Part shown: positions 43,473-52,057 of the stretch, in pieces | How the letters are laid out: each line of letters begins with the position of its first letter | How positions within the stretch are numbered: the first letter of the stretch is position 1 | Assembly (NCBI RefSeq): GCF_004136315.1 | Contig: NZ_CP029562.1 | Location: forward strand, 2,857,501 to 2,921,500 | Source: Mesorhizobium sp. Pch-S | GTDB taxonomy: Bacteria; Pseudomonadota; Alphaproteobacteria; Rhizobiales; Rhizobiaceae | Length of the DNA stretch: 64,000 nucleotides | Direction of reading: 5' to 3' | Position numbers and translations under genes: made by a program | The notes under the pieces: generated by a model | What the model was told of the DNA's origin: nothing | Databases searched by the model: none | Seen by the model: only the letters and a program-made list of their open reading frames with translations

Positions 43473-43931
43473 TCAGAGGTCGATCTTGTAGCCCAAATGG
43501 GTTTGCTTGAAGCCAAGGCGTTCGTAGAAACGATGGGCATCGTGACGGCTGCGGTCGGTGGTGAGCTGTACGAGCGCGCAGCCGCGCTTGCGGCATTGAT
43601 CGATAGCCCATTCGATCATCCTCTGGCCTAGACCTCCGCTTTGGCGGTCCCGTGCCACGCGCACGGCTTCGATCTGGCCTCGCAGCGCGCCTTTACGGGA
43701 AAGCCCGGGGATAAAGGTCAGTTGCAGCGTACCAACCACGCGACCAGCTTCGGTCATGACCGCCAGCAACTGGTTGGGATCGGCGTCGATCGCTGCGAAC
43801 GCGGTCAGATAAGCTTCGGCGAGGCGCGCGCGGGTGTCTTCGCGGTTGCTGCCCAGCAAGTCGTCGGCCAGCATCCCGACGATCGCGGCGACGTCACTTC
43901 GCTCAGCGCGACGGAAGGCAATATCGACCAT
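43473..43931 (-). CDS. GNAT-family N-acetyltransferase
   Basis: A 152-residue acetyltransferase. The acetyl-CoA pyrophosphate loop is present (IEAVRVARDRQSGGLGQRMIEWA, the R/Q-x-x-G-x-G/A pattern as RQSGGLG). The C-terminal HDAHRFYERLGFKQTHLGYKIDL is typical of small GNATs. GGAG precedes the start at 43931. The substrate is unknown. It stands alone and is divergent from the methyltransferase. Confidence 0.85.
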   Translation of the reverse strand: MVDIAFRRAERSDVAAIVGMLADDLLGSNREDTRARLAEAYLTAFAAIDADPNQLLAVMTEAGRVVGTLQLTFIPGLSRKGALRGQIEAVRVARDRQSGGLGQRMIEWAIDQCRKRGCALVQLTTDRSRHDAHRFYERLGFKQTHLGYKIDL

Positions 43932-44060
43932 GCAAGGTTTCTCCGTGTTCCGCCTCCGCAATAGGCGGCTGGCTGCGTACGGGCAAGTCTGTGTCCAGCG
44001 AGCTCAACGCGTTGGCACGACGGAGAGATCTCCTTATGATGACGGCGAAAGGCAATCACC

Positions 44061-44786
44061 ATGGCGCAGAACATCTATGACCGGCCGGAGTTTTTCGCCG
44101 GCTACAGCAGTCTCGCTCGCTCAACGGAAGGACTGGCTGGTGCTCCGGAGTGGCCGGCACTGCAGGCAATGCTACCGGATATCGAAAACCGTCGTGTCGT
44201 CGATCTCGGCTGCGGCTTCGGCTGGTTCTGCCGCTGGGCTCACGAGCAGGGTGCGGCGAGCGTGCTCGGACTCGATGTTTCGGAAAAGATGCTCGAACGC
44301 GCTGCTGCCACCTCGGATGCCTCGATCGAATACCGGCGCGCCGACCTAGAGGAACTGGGACTTCCGGCTGCTGCCTACGACATCGCCTATTCGTCTTTGG
44401 CGCTGCACTATGTCGAGGATGTCGGCCGGCTTTTCGCCACGGTCTTCCGGGCGCTGGCGCCGGGCGGCATGTTTGTGTTTTCAACCGAACATCCCGTGCT
44501 GATGGCACCGACCAACCCGGGCTGGTCGATCGATGCCGAAGGCAAGAAGACGTGGCCTGTCGACCGCTATTTCATCGAAGGGCGGCGGACAACCGACTGG
44601 CTGGCAAAGGGTGTCGTCAAATATCATCGAACGATCGGCACCACATTGAATGCGTTGATGGCAGCGGGCTTTGTGCTGACGCATGTCGAGGAATTCTGCC
44701 CGTCTGCCGAGCAGATCGCCATCCGCCCTGAGCTGGCGGAAGAGCTCGAGCGCCCGATGTTCCTGCTGGTGTCCGCTCGTCGCTGA
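44061..44786 (+). CDS. Class I SAM-dependent methyltransferase
   Basis: A 241-residue enzyme with the SAM-binding motif VVDLGCGFGWFCRWAHEQGAASVLGLD (motif I near residue 46), a motif for adenosine binding (RRADLEEL) and post-I region (YDIAYSSLALHYVED). It resembles the methyltransf_11 type that methylates small molecules or lipids. Substrate and product cannot be stated. It lies between GNAT (divergent) and a TSUP permease. Confidence 0.87.
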   Translation: MAQNIYDRPEFFAGYSSLARSTEGLAGAPEWPALQAMLPDIENRRVVDLGCGFGWFCRWAHEQGAASVLGLDVSEKMLERAAATSDASIEYRRADLEELGLPAAAYDIAYSSLALHYVEDVGRLFATVFRALAPGGMFVFSTEHPVLMAPTNPGWSIDAEGKKTWPVDRYFIEGRRTTDWLAKGVVKYHRTIGTTLNALMAAGFVLTHVEEFCPSAEQIAIRPELAEELERPMFLLVSARR

Positions 44787-44789
44787 CGT

Positions 44790-44831
44790 GTGATGGTTTC
44801 TGAAAATCGATTCCGATTTTCAAGCCGATAC
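44790..44831. repeat. Diverged copy of GCATCGGCCCGAAAATCG palindrome
   Basis: TGATGGTTTCTGAAAATCG and CGATTTTCAAGCCGAT are imperfect inverted arms related to the first palindrome of the RIME-like elements at 39691 and 47341. Confidence 0.5.
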
Positions 44832-44874
44832 GCTAGGTAAAAGACACCATACCATCAGGCATATCCTCCCCGGC

Positions 44875-45642
44875 ATGTCAGCTCTGCTCACCGATCCCTG
44901 GTTTTACGCCGTCGCCGTGCCTGCGGTCATCCTGGTCGGGCTCACCAAGGGTGGGGTCGGCGGCTTCGGCCTGATCGGTGTGCCACTGATGGCGCTGGCA
45001 ATATCGCCGGTGCAGGCGGCCGCTATCCTGCTACCGATCCTGGTGGTCATGGATATCGTTTCGCTGTGGACCTGGCGTGGCCAGCACGACAAGGCAACGC
45101 TGGTGGACATGCTGCCGGGTGCACTCGTCGGCATCGGCATCGGCTGGGCGACGGCGGCATTCGTGACGGCGGATATGGTGCGCTTCATCGTTGGCGCCGT
45201 CACCATCGCCTTTGTCGGGCGTTGGCTCTATGTCACCTACAGGCATGGTAGCTCCCATGTGTCGAAGCCGAACAAGCCGCAGGCCGCCTTCTGGGGAACG
45301 ATCGCCGGATTCACCAGTTTTGTCGCCCATGTCGGCGGACCTCCGTTCCAGGTCTACACGATGCCGCTGCGGATGGATCCGAAAGTGCTGACGGCGACCG
45401 GCGTGGTGTTCTTCGCCATCGTCAATGCCATCAAGCTCGTCCCCTATTTCGCGCTCGGTCAGTTCGACGCCGCCAATCTCGCAGCATCGGCGGTCCTGAT
45501 GCCATTTGCGCCGCTGTCGACCCTGGCGGGTGCCTGGCTGGTACGGCGCATGCGGCCGGAAGTGTTTTATCCGTTCACCTACGCGACGATCGCGTTGGTG
45601 GCGATCAAGCTGTTGTGGGACGGTATCGTCAGCCTTGTGTAG
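44875..45642 (+). CDS. TSUP-family (TauE/SafE) membrane transporter
   Basis: A 255-residue protein with eight to nine hydrophobic segments and the TSUP motif 'LVGLTKGGVGGFGLIGVPLMAL' near residue 18, plus the second-half motif 'FVAHVGGPPFQVYTMP'. TSUP proteins carry sulfite, sulfoacetate or other organosulfur anions across the inner membrane. It is followed by an acyl-CoA synthetase 58 bases downstream, on the same strand. Co-transcription is possible, but the functional link is unknown. Confidence 0.87.
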   Translation: MSALLTDPWFYAVAVPAVILVGLTKGGVGGFGLIGVPLMALAISPVQAAAILLPILVVMDIVSLWTWRGQHDKATLVDMLPGALVGIGIGWATAAFVTADMVRFIVGAVTIAFVGRWLYVTYRHGSSHVSKPNKPQAAFWGTIAGFTSFVAHVGGPPFQVYTMPLRMDPKVLTATGVVFFAIVNAIKLVPYFALGQFDAANLAASAVLMPFAPLSTLAGAWLVRRMRPEVFYPFTYATIALVAIKLLWDGIVSLV

Positions 45643-45700
45643 AGGATGACGATGCTCTCCGGCTGTGCTTAGAAATGCAGGTATCGTTTCGGAGGGCGGG

Positions 45701-47341
45701 ATGACGAACCCCTATGCGCTGGATCTCGACAAGAATCCGGCCAATCACCAACCGTTGACGCCGCTGTCGTTCCTGGAGCGGGCTGCCAAGACCTATCCCG
45801 ACCATGTCGCCATCATTCATGGCAGCCAGCGCATCACGTACCGGGATTTCTGGCGCCGCTCGCTGCAATTGGCATCCGCATTGGCCAAAGAGGGTATCGG
45901 CAAGGGCGATACCGTGACCGTGATGCTCTCCAACACCCCGCCGATGCTGGAAGTGCATTTCGGCGTTCCGATGGTGAAAGCGGTGCTGCATTCGCTCAAC
46001 ACGCGCCTCGATGCAGCCGTCATCGCGTTTCAACTCGACCATGCCGAGACGAAGGTGCTGATCGTGGACCGCGAGTTTTCCGGTGTGATGAAGGAGGCGC
46101 TGGCGCTGGCCAGGGCAAAGCCGCTGGTCATCGACTACGACGATCCGGACTATGCGACGGATGCGCCTTATCCGAAGGGTGAGCGCATCGGTTCGCGCGA
46201 CTACGACGAATTCGTCGCGGGTGGTGGGCCGGATTTTGCCTGGGCGATGCCCGACGACGAGTGGGACGCGATCTCGCTGAACTATACGTCGGGTACCACC
46301 GGAAATCCCAAGGGCGTCGTCTATCACCATCGCGGCGCTGCCTTGATGGCCTACACCAACACCATTCACGCCGGCATGGGCAAGCACGCCGTCTATCTGT
46401 GGACGCTGCCGATGTTCCACTGCAATGGCTGGTGCTTCCCCTGGACGCTGGCCGTGCAGGCAGGAACGCATGTCTGCCTGCGCTGGGTGCGGGCGAAAGG
46501 CATGTATGACGCCATCGCCGACCATGGTGTCACGCATCTTTGCGGCGCACCCGTCGTGATGGCGACACTGATCAACGCCAGCGACGACGACAAGCGCGCT
46601 TTCTCGCAGACCGTCACCTTCAATACCGCGGCGGCTCCACCGCCCGAAGCGGTGCTGTCGGGAATGGCTGATGCCGGCTTCTCGGTGACCCATCTCTACG
46701 GTCTGACCGAAACCTACGGACCTGCCGTCGTCAACGAATGGCATGGCGAATGGGACGCGCTGGACAAGGGCACGCGCACCGCCAGGAAGGCGCGTCAGGG
46801 CGTGCGTTATGCGGCGCTGGAAGGCCTGACGGTGATGGATCCAGCCACGATGGAAAAGACGCCGGCGGACGGTGAGACCATCGGCGAGGTGATGTTTCGC
46901 GGCAACATCGTCATGAAGGGTTACCTGAAGAACCGCAAGGCGACGGACGAGGCGTTCGCCGGCGGCTGGTTCCATTCCGGCGATCTCGGCGTCATGCATC
47001 CCGACGGCTACATCCAGCTCAAGGATCGCTCCAAGGACATCATCATTTCCGGCGGCGAGAACATCTCTTCGATCGAAGTCGAGGATGCGCTCTACAAGCA
47101 CCCGGCCGTCGCGTCCTGCGGCGTGGTCGCCCGTGCTGACGACAAATGGGGTGAAGTGCCGGTGGCCTATGTCGAATTGAAGCCGGGCAAGGCAGCGACG
47201 GAGGCTGAAATCATCGAGCATTGCCGCGGGCTCCTTGCCCGCTTCAAGGTGCCAAAGGCCATCATCTTCCATGAGATACCCAAGACCTCGACGGGTAAAA
47301 TCCAGAAGTTCCGATTGCGGGAGATGGCAAAGGCCGGCTAG
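45701..47341 (+). CDS. Long/medium-chain or substituted acyl-CoA synthetase
   Basis: A 546-residue AMP-dependent synthetase. The AMP-binding P-loop YTSGTTGNPKG sits near residue 190, followed by YGLTETYGPAV, the hinge motif GWFHSGDLGVMHPDGYIQLKDR and the C-terminal catalytic lysine motif KTSTGKIQK. The sequence pattern is near DmdB/MMPA-CoA-ligase-type or fatty-acid ligases. It starts at ATG 45701 after GGAGGGCGGG. The large open frame opposite is treated as a shadow. The substrate is not known. Confidence 0.9.
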   Translation: MTNPYALDLDKNPANHQPLTPLSFLERAAKTYPDHVAIIHGSQRITYRDFWRRSLQLASALAKEGIGKGDTVTVMLSNTPPMLEVHFGVPMVKAVLHSLNTRLDAAVIAFQLDHAETKVLIVDREFSGVMKEALALARAKPLVIDYDDPDYATDAPYPKGERIGSRDYDEFVAGGGPDFAWAMPDDEWDAISLNYTSGTTGNPKGVVYHHRGAALMAYTNTIHAGMGKHAVYLWTLPMFHCNGWCFPWTLAVQAGTHVCLRWVRAKGMYDAIADHGVTHLCGAPVVMATLINASDDDKRAFSQTVTFNTAAAPPPEAVLSGMADAGFSVTHLYGLTETYGPAVVNEWHGEWDALDKGTRTARKARQGVRYAALEGLTVMDPATMEKTPADGETIGEVMFRGNIVMKGYLKNRKATDEAFAGGWFHSGDLGVMHPDGYIQLKDRSKDIIISGGENISSIEVEDALYKHPAVASCGVVARADDKWGEVPVAYVELKPGKAATEAEIIEHCRGLLARFKVPKAIIFHEIPKTSTGKIQKFRLREMAKAG

Positions 47342-47449
47342 CGCATCGGCCCGAAAATCGGGATCGATTTTTTCGGAAAGCACGATGCGCAGCTAAAAAG
47401 TGCTAGAGCGCCCTTTGCGCGTCCAAATGGGCGCGCGGTGGCTCTCTAA
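47341..47449. repeat. RIME-like mosaic element, two palindromes, copy 2
   Basis: A first imperfect palindrome (GCGCATCGGCCCGAAAATCG, then CGATTTTTTCGG...CGATGCGC) is followed by a second, AGAGCGCCCTTTGCGCGTCC and GGGCGCGCGGTGGCTCT. The total is about 109 bases, the size reported for RIME elements. The first palindrome starts at the acyl-CoA synthetase stop. Confidence 0.7.
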
Positions 47450-47469
47450 TGCCGGCCGAGGTATTCGGA

Positions 47470-47847
47470 TCATGCCTTGCGCAGCACCGGCAGGGCAATG
47501 ACCGCGAACAGCAGCATGGCCGCAAAGAACAGGATCGAGCAGATGCCGACCACGGGTTCAATGGCGGTGTTTCCAGCCAGCAGGATGTAGAGCGTCACCA
47601 GCAAGCCGATGCCGCTCAGCGCCGTCAGCCAGAAATGGATCGTTGCCAGCCTTGTTTCCCGAGCTGCCGGAAACAGGTGGTAGAAGATGGCAAAGACCGC
47701 GGATGTCAGCCAGCCCGCGACCAGTGCATGTGCATGGACCGGCATTTCAGTGTGATCCTGGCTGATCGCCATGTGCAGGCCCAACGCCATGCCGCACAGC
47801 GCATAGACGATAGCGAGCGCAAAGAAGTTCCGAGACACGCCTTGCAT
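47470..47847 (-). CDS. Small four-helix membrane protein resembling heme-copper oxidase subunit I
   Basis: A 125-residue protein with four hydrophobic segments. The stretch MPVHAHALVAGWLTSAVFAIFYHLFPA resembles the helix of cytochrome oxidase or NorB subunit I that carries heme or copper histidines, but the protein is far too small for an oxidase. It may be a family of cytochrome-oxidase-like proteins with unknown role. ATGs follow a GGGGGAACC site. No partner gene is near. Confidence 0.65.
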   Translation of the reverse strand: MQGVSRNFFALAIVYALCGMALGLHMAISQDHTEMPVHAHALVAGWLTSAVFAIFYHLFPAARETRLATIHFWLTALSGIGLLVTLYILLAGNTAIEPVVGICSILFFAAMLLFAVIALPVLRKA

Positions 47848-48085
47848 GGATGGTTCCCCCAGGTTGATCGTCTTGTCGTTGCAGACGAGAGCGCAAACGT
47901 TTGCGGCAACGGCTTTCGTCCTGATCTTCGCGAGCTGGCACCGTTACCGATTTCCCGGGAAAGATACTGCAAGAAGAAGGAAATTGAGAGTGAGGCTTTT
48001 CACTCTGTCGGGATCGCCGGTGGTGGCCGCTGCTGTGCTGATACGGCACACCTGCAGCCGGGTTCCTAAAAAAAATCGGGCACTG

Positions 48086-48100
48086 TTAAGAGTTCATTAA
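48086..48100 (+). promoter_or_regulatory. CtrA box at the sRNA promoter
   Basis: TTAA (48086-48089), seven bases, then TTAA (48097-48100) is a full match to the CtrA consensus. A -10-like TACTAT lies at 48115-48120, so the box sits where a -35 region would be, the usual place for CtrA activation. Confidence 0.6.
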
Positions 48101-48124
48101 GCTTTACGAGCGTTTACTATGTGC

Positions 48125-48222
48125 ATCCAGTGATCTGGATTCTTACCGAGTGGTTGGAGCCACTTTGTTTGACGCCTCCCTGTTAAACTCCTGAGAGCCG
48201 CCTTATCGCGGCTCTTTTTTTG
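48125..48222 (+). ncRNA. Candidate trans-acting sRNA, about 98 nt
   Basis: The stretch has three stem-loops in order: ATCCAG-TGAT-CTGGAT (48125-48140), AGTGG-TTGGAG-CCACT (48149-48164), and a terminal stem AGAGCCGC...GCGGCTCT (48194-48215) followed by seven Ts. Between the last two is a single-stranded part with CCTCCC and CTCCT, able to pair with Shine-Dalgarno sequences. This layout is that of Hfq-type sRNAs in Rhizobiales. No coding frame is present upstream to use the terminator. The exact family is not assigned. Confidence 0.7.
48194..48222 (+). terminator. Rho-independent terminator of sRNA candidate
   Basis: A perfect 8-bp stem AGAGCCGC and GCGGCTCT around CTTATC, followed by a run of seven T. 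It has no protein-coding gene upstream on this strand for over 800 bases. Confidence 0.88.
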
Positions 48223-48261
48223 TCCTGCCGCCAGGGCGTCTCGACTGCCGAAGAGCCGCCG

Positions 48262-48276
48262 TTAACCGTTTGTTAA
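48262..48276 (+). promoter_or_regulatory. CtrA box upstream of rcdA
   Basis: TTAA (48262-48265), CCGTTTG, TTAA (48273-48276) is a full TTAA-N7-TTAA match. It lies 117 bases before the rcdA start. Confidence 0.65.
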
Positions 48277-48392
48277 ACATGTGCTTGCCTTGCGAGAAGT
48301 CCCGGCGCATTTTCTTAGCCACTGACATATAGGCTTGGAAACCGGCGGCATGATGCCGATTCGGCCGGAAGAATGCGAATACGGAACAGGAA

Positions 48393-48926
48393 ATGAGCGA
48401 GCCTTCCAAGGAAAGCGCGAACACGATCAAGTTGGCCGAGCGAAGGGTTTTTTCGCAGTCGTTCAAGCCGCTCTATGACGAAGGCATGGGGCTCGTGGAG
48501 CGCACGGCTGAGTATCTGGACGGCAAGGGTCGTCTCGAAGCCAAGAAGCTGTCGCGGCTGGCTGCAACGCTCTATGCCGCTGAATCGATGCGCTTGACGA
48601 CACGGCTCATGCAGATCGCGTCCTGGCTGCTCCTGCAGCGGGCTGCGAATTCCGGCGAAATGACACGCGACCAGGTTGCTTCGGAGAAATCCAAGGTGCG
48701 GCTGGACACCGCCTCGGCGCATAGCGAGGCCGCCGGCTGGAGCGAATTGCCGGACGACTTCCTCGATCTCGTCAACAGATCGCTGCGCCTGCAGTCGCTG
48801 GTACGGCGCATGGATGAGGAAATCTACGGCAACGGCAGCACGGTTCATGCACAGCCAGCCAACCGCCGTTCCAACCCGGTATCCGACCAGATCACGCTGC
48901 TCAAGACGGCCTTTGCCGGCGGCTGA
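48393..48926 (+). CDS. rcdA: RcdA/DUF1465 protein, regulator of CtrA degradation
   Basis: A 177-residue helical protein matching DUF1465. It has the long RcdA helical bundle (for example 'RRVFSQSFKPLYDEGMGLVERTAEYLDGKGR' and 'SRLAATLYAAESMRLTTRLMQIASWLLLQRA'). In Caulobacter, RcdA is a ClpXP adaptor that delivers CtrA for proteolysis; the same role here is inferred. Its start follows AGGAA. It lies downstream of an sRNA candidate and two CtrA boxes, so CtrA may activate its own destroyer. Confidence 0.88.
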   Translation: MSEPSKESANTIKLAERRVFSQSFKPLYDEGMGLVERTAEYLDGKGRLEAKKLSRLAATLYAAESMRLTTRLMQIASWLLLQRAANSGEMTRDQVASEKSKVRLDTASAHSEAAGWSELPDDFLDLVNRSLRLQSLVRRMDEEIYGNGSTVHAQPANRRSNPVSDQITLLKTAFAGG

Positions 48927-49021
48927 GCCGGAGTTTCGGTACGCAGCTCTCGATCCACGGGCTGTTTCTGGTTTGTTCACATTTCTCTGGCATCGCTCTG
49001 CGCGAAAGGTAGACTTCGCGC

Positions 49022-49528
49022 ATGGCGGAAACGATTCGCATCATCGGTATCGATCCTGGGTTGCGGCGCACCGGTTGGGGTGTCGTTGAAAGCCTGGGCA
49101 ATTCACTGCGTTTTGTCGCAGCGGGTACCGTACGCTCCGACGACAAGGCGGCGCTGGCGGCGCGCTTGTGCCAGCTGCACGACGGGCTGGCCGAGGTGCT
49201 GCATCAACTGATGCCGCAGGAAGCCGCCGTCGAGCAGACTTTCGTCAACAAGGATGCGTCGGCGACGCTGAAGCTCGGTCAGGCGCGCGGCATCGCCATG
49301 CTGGTGCCGGCCCGCGCGGGATTGCTGGTGGCCGAATATGCGCCCAATGCGGTCAAGAAAACGGTGATCGGCGTAGGCCATGGCGACAAGAAGCAGATCC
49401 ACATGATGGTGAAAGTGCTGTTGCCGAAAGCAGCCTTCGACACCGACGATGCTGCCGACGCCCTGGCGATCGCCATCTGCCATGCGCATCATCGGCAGAG
49501 CATGGCCTATCGTTTGGCTGTGGCATGA
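49022..49528 (+). CDS. ruvC: Holliday junction resolvase RuvC
   Basis: A 168-residue endonuclease. The catalytic acidic residues are in [12 protein letters not shown] (first Asp), AAVEQTFVN (Glu) and the C-terminal [16 protein letters not shown] (Asp pair). It cuts Holliday junctions with RuvAB in recombination repair. It is followed 13 bases later by ruvA, which starts the conserved ruvCAB cluster. Confidence 0.96.
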   Translation: MAETIRIIGIDPGLRRTGWGVVESLGNSLRFVAAGTVRSDDKAALAARLCQLHDGLAEVLHQLMPQEAAVEQTFVNKDASATLKLGQARGIAMLVPARAGLLVAEYAPNAVKKTVIGVGHGDKKQIHMMVKVLLPKAAFDTDDAADALAIAICHAHHRQSMAYRLAVA

Positions 49529-49541
49529 CGGGGCAATCGGG

Positions 49542-50162
49542 ATGATAGGCAAGCTGAAGGGCACTGTCGACGAAATCGAAGAGGATCATTGCCTCGTCGA
49601 TGTGCACGGCGTCGGCTATGTCGCCTATTGCTCCGCGCGAACGCTCTCGGCCTTGCCGGGGCCGGGGGAAGCGGTGGTGCTGCACATCGAAACCTATGTG
49701 CGCGAGGACATGATCCGCCTCTATGGTTTCCAGACCGCGCTTGAGCGGGAATGGTTTCGCCTGCTGATGAACAATGTCCAGGGCGTCGGTGCCAAGGTTG
49801 CGCTGGCGATCCTGTCGACCCTGTCGCCGTCCGACCTCGCCAATGCAATAGCCCTGCGCGACATCGCCATGGTGTCTCGGGCGCCCGGTGTCGGCAAGAA
49901 GGTCGCCGAACGCATCGTCACCGAGCTGAAGACCAAGGCGCCGGCCTTTGCAGGCGAGGCTTCAGGCACCATCGGCCTGAAGCAGGAGCTGGGTGAGGGC
50001 GTGGCAGCAGCACCCGTCGCCGATGCGGTATCGGCGCTCACCAATCTTGGCTACTCGCGTGACATCGCTGCCAACGCCGTGGCTGCTGCCTTGAAGGCTG
50101 CCGGCGACGGAGCCGATTCGGCCAAGCTGATCAGGCTGGGGCTGAAGGAACTGGCGCGGTGA
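49542..50162 (+). CDS. ruvA: Holliday junction DNA helicase subunit RuvA
   Basis: A 206-residue protein. It has an N-terminal OB-like domain ([26 protein letters not shown]), the HhH domains ([18 protein letters not shown] and [15 protein letters not shown]) and a C-terminal domain III (about residues 155-206) that contacts RuvB. The start at ATG 49542 is preceded by GGGG and is the usual family opening. A ruvB gene follows 43 bases later. Confidence 0.95.
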   Translation: MIGKLKGTVDEIEEDHCLVDVHGVGYVAYCSARTLSALPGPGEAVVLHIETYVREDMIRLYGFQTALEREWFRLLMNNVQGVGAKVALAILSTLSPSDLANAIALRDIAMVSRAPGVGKKVAERIVTELKTKAPAFAGEASGTIGLKQELGEGVAAAPVADAVSALTNLGYSRDIAANAVAAALKAAGDGADSAKLIRLGLKELAR

Positions 50163-50205
50163 CGCGCAGCTTGTCCGGACTCCTTTGCCGTGCGAGGAGA
50201 GGGGC

Positions 50206-51246
50206 ATGAATACCGCCCCCCGTCTCATCTCGTCCGAAAAGCGTGGCGAGGATGCCGACCAGACGCTGCGCCCGCAGACGCTGGACGACTTCGTCGGCCA
50301 GGCGGCTGCGCGTGCGAACCTCAAGGTCTTCATCGAGGCGGCCAAGGGGCGTGGCGATGCACTCGACCATGTCCTGTTCGTCGGTCCGCCAGGTCTGGGC
50401 AAGACCACGCTGGCGCAGATCATGGCGCGCGAGATGGGCGTCAATTTCCGCTCGACATCGGGCCCGGTGATCGCCAAGGCCGGCGACCTCGCGGCATTGC
50501 TGACCAATCTGGAAGACCGCGACGTTCTTTTCATCGACGAGATCCATCGGCTCAGTCCGGCAGTGGAGGAAATCCTCTATCCGGCGATGGAGGATTTCCA
50601 GCTCGACCTGATCATCGGCGAGGGACCGGCGGCTCGCTCGGTCAAGATCGATCTCGCCCGTTTCACGCTGGTCGCCGCCACGACGCGGCTCGGTCTCATC
50701 ACCAATCCGCTGCGCGATCGTTTCGGCATCCCGGTGCGGCTGAATTTCTACACGGTCGAGGAACTGGAGCTGATCGTGCGGCGCGGCGCGCGCATCCTCA
50801 GCATGCCGATCGCCGATGATGGCGCCGTCGAGATCGCACGTCGTGCCCGTGGCACGCCGCGTATTGCCGGGCGCCTGCTGCGCCGCGTCCGCGATTTCGC
50901 GTCGGTCGCCGGCGCCGAGACCGTATCGCGCAAGGTCGCCGACGAAGCGCTGTCGCGGCTCGAAGTCGATGCGCTCGGCCTCGACCAGCTCGACCGGCGC
51001 TATCTTTCCATGATCGCCATGAATTTCGGCGGCGGACCGGTCGGTATCGAAACGATCGCAGCGGGTCTCTCGGAGCCGCGGGATGCGATCGAGGATATCA
51101 TCGAGCCTTATCTGATCCAGCAGGGCTTCATCCAGCGCACCCCGCGTGGGCGCATGCTGACGGCCAATGCCTGGAGGCATCTCGGCCTGGAGGTGCCGCG
51201 CGATCTCGCCCAGCAGCAGATCAATCTCTTCCAGGAAGGGGATTGA
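50206..51246 (+). CDS. ruvB: Holliday junction DNA helicase subunit RuvB
   Basis: A 346-residue AAA+ ATPase. Walker [10 protein letters not shown], Walker [11 protein letters not shown], the sensor motif [17 protein letters not shown] and a C-terminal winged helix ([15 protein letters not shown]) are all present. It drives branch migration. The ATG at 50206 follows GAGGAGAGGGG. The next gene, ybgC, starts three bases after the stop. The gene cluster ruvCAB-ybgC-tol-pal is typical of alphaproteobacteria. Confidence 0.96.
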   Translation: MNTAPRLISSEKRGEDADQTLRPQTLDDFVGQAAARANLKVFIEAAKGRGDALDHVLFVGPPGLGKTTLAQIMAREMGVNFRSTSGPVIAKAGDLAALLTNLEDRDVLFIDEIHRLSPAVEEILYPAMEDFQLDLIIGEGPAARSVKIDLARFTLVAATTRLGLITNPLRDRFGIPVRLNFYTVEELELIVRRGARILSMPIADDGAVEIARRARGTPRIAGRLLRRVRDFASVAGAETVSRKVADEALSRLEVDALGLDQLDRRYLSMIAMNFGGGPVGIETIAAGLSEPRDAIEDIIEPYLIQQGFIQRTPRGRMLTANAWRHLGLEVPRDLAQQQINLFQEGD

Positions 51247-51249
51247 TCG

Positions 51250-51711
51250 ATGTCCGGTGCGGACGATCTGCTCGGCGGCATTTCCGGCGCGCTGACCGAA
51301 TTCGGTCATCGGCTGATGGCGCGGGTGTATTATGCCGACACCGATTTCTCCGGCGTCGTCTACCATGCCCGCTATCTCGAGTTCCTGGAGCGCGGCCGCT
51401 CGGATTTCCTGCGGCTCGCCGGCGTCCATCACACCGAACTTGCCGAGGGCAAGCATGGTGAAAAGATCGTCTGGGTAGTCCGCCGCATGGAGATAGACTT
51501 CCGCTCGCCGGCCCGCATAGACGACATCCTGACGGTGGATACGCGTGCTGACGACATCTCCGGCGCACGCATTTTCATGGCGCAGCAGCTCAAACGCGAT
51601 GCGGAAGTGCTGGTCGATGCCAGGGTGGAGGCCGCGATCATCGGCGAAAATGGCCGGCCGCGTCGTTTCCCCAAGGAATGGGTGGCCGCCTTCATGCCGA
51701 AGGGTCGCTAA
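51250..51711 (+). CDS. ybgC: Tol-Pal-associated acyl-CoA thioesterase
   Basis: A 153-residue hot-dog thioesterase with the motif VYYADTDFSGVVYHARYLEFLERGRSDFL (catalytic Asp in YADTDFSG). YbgC acts on acyl-CoA, is found with Tol-Pal in many bacteria, and is thought to help phospholipid handling at the envelope. It follows ruvB by three bases and precedes the tolQ promoter region. Confidence 0.93.
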   Translation: MSGADDLLGGISGALTEFGHRLMARVYYADTDFSGVVYHARYLEFLERGRSDFLRLAGVHHTELAEGKHGEKIVWVVRRMEIDFRSPARIDDILTVDTRADDISGARIFMAQQLKRDAEVLVDARVEAAIIGENGRPRRFPKEWVAAFMPKGR

Positions 51712-52057
51712 GCGTAGTTCCGGGAAACGTGTGTAGCGGTTTTCCGTCCGGAATTGCGTAAAGGCGGAAGCGCTCCAGGCGACCTCTTCACTCCATTGTG
51801 ACCCGATGTTTGCCCGGCAGGGATGCTGCGCCGCACAACGATCGCGATTCCTAACCTCTCCTTAACCATAACGGTTCATGAAGACATTGGTGAAGTTTGG
51901 AGGCGTCCGTGCCTTCGTTTTACCAATATTTGTCGTGAAAAGGCCGCGAAAGGCGCCTTTTGGGCATTTCCGGAAGCTTCGCGCGAACGGACCACAAGGG
52001 GTAGAGCGCCAGGGGGCTAGCGGCGAGCCGGGCCCGGGAATTCTTAAGGAACGAACC
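51712..52057 (+). other. 346-bp gap before tolQ: CtrA-like site, no gene seen
   Basis: The stretch contains a diverged AGAGCG-type repeat (about 51730-51780), then a CtrA-like site at 51851-51866, and no believable frame. The frame that leads into tolQ from 51878 is an extension without a ribosome site. AAGGAAC lies just before tolQ. Confidence 0.6.
51851..51866 (+). promoter_or_regulatory. CtrA-like site upstream of tolQ
   Basis: CTAA (51851-51854), seven bases, TTAAC (51862-51866) matches TTAA-N7-TTAAC except for the first base. It lies about 190-205 bases before tolQ. Confidence 0.45.

Noticed and set aside
45629..47383. 584-residue open frame opposite the acyl-CoA synthetase
   Set aside because: It mirrors a gene with all catalytic motifs intact; it has no domain, and GC-rich third positions commonly keep the opposite strand open.
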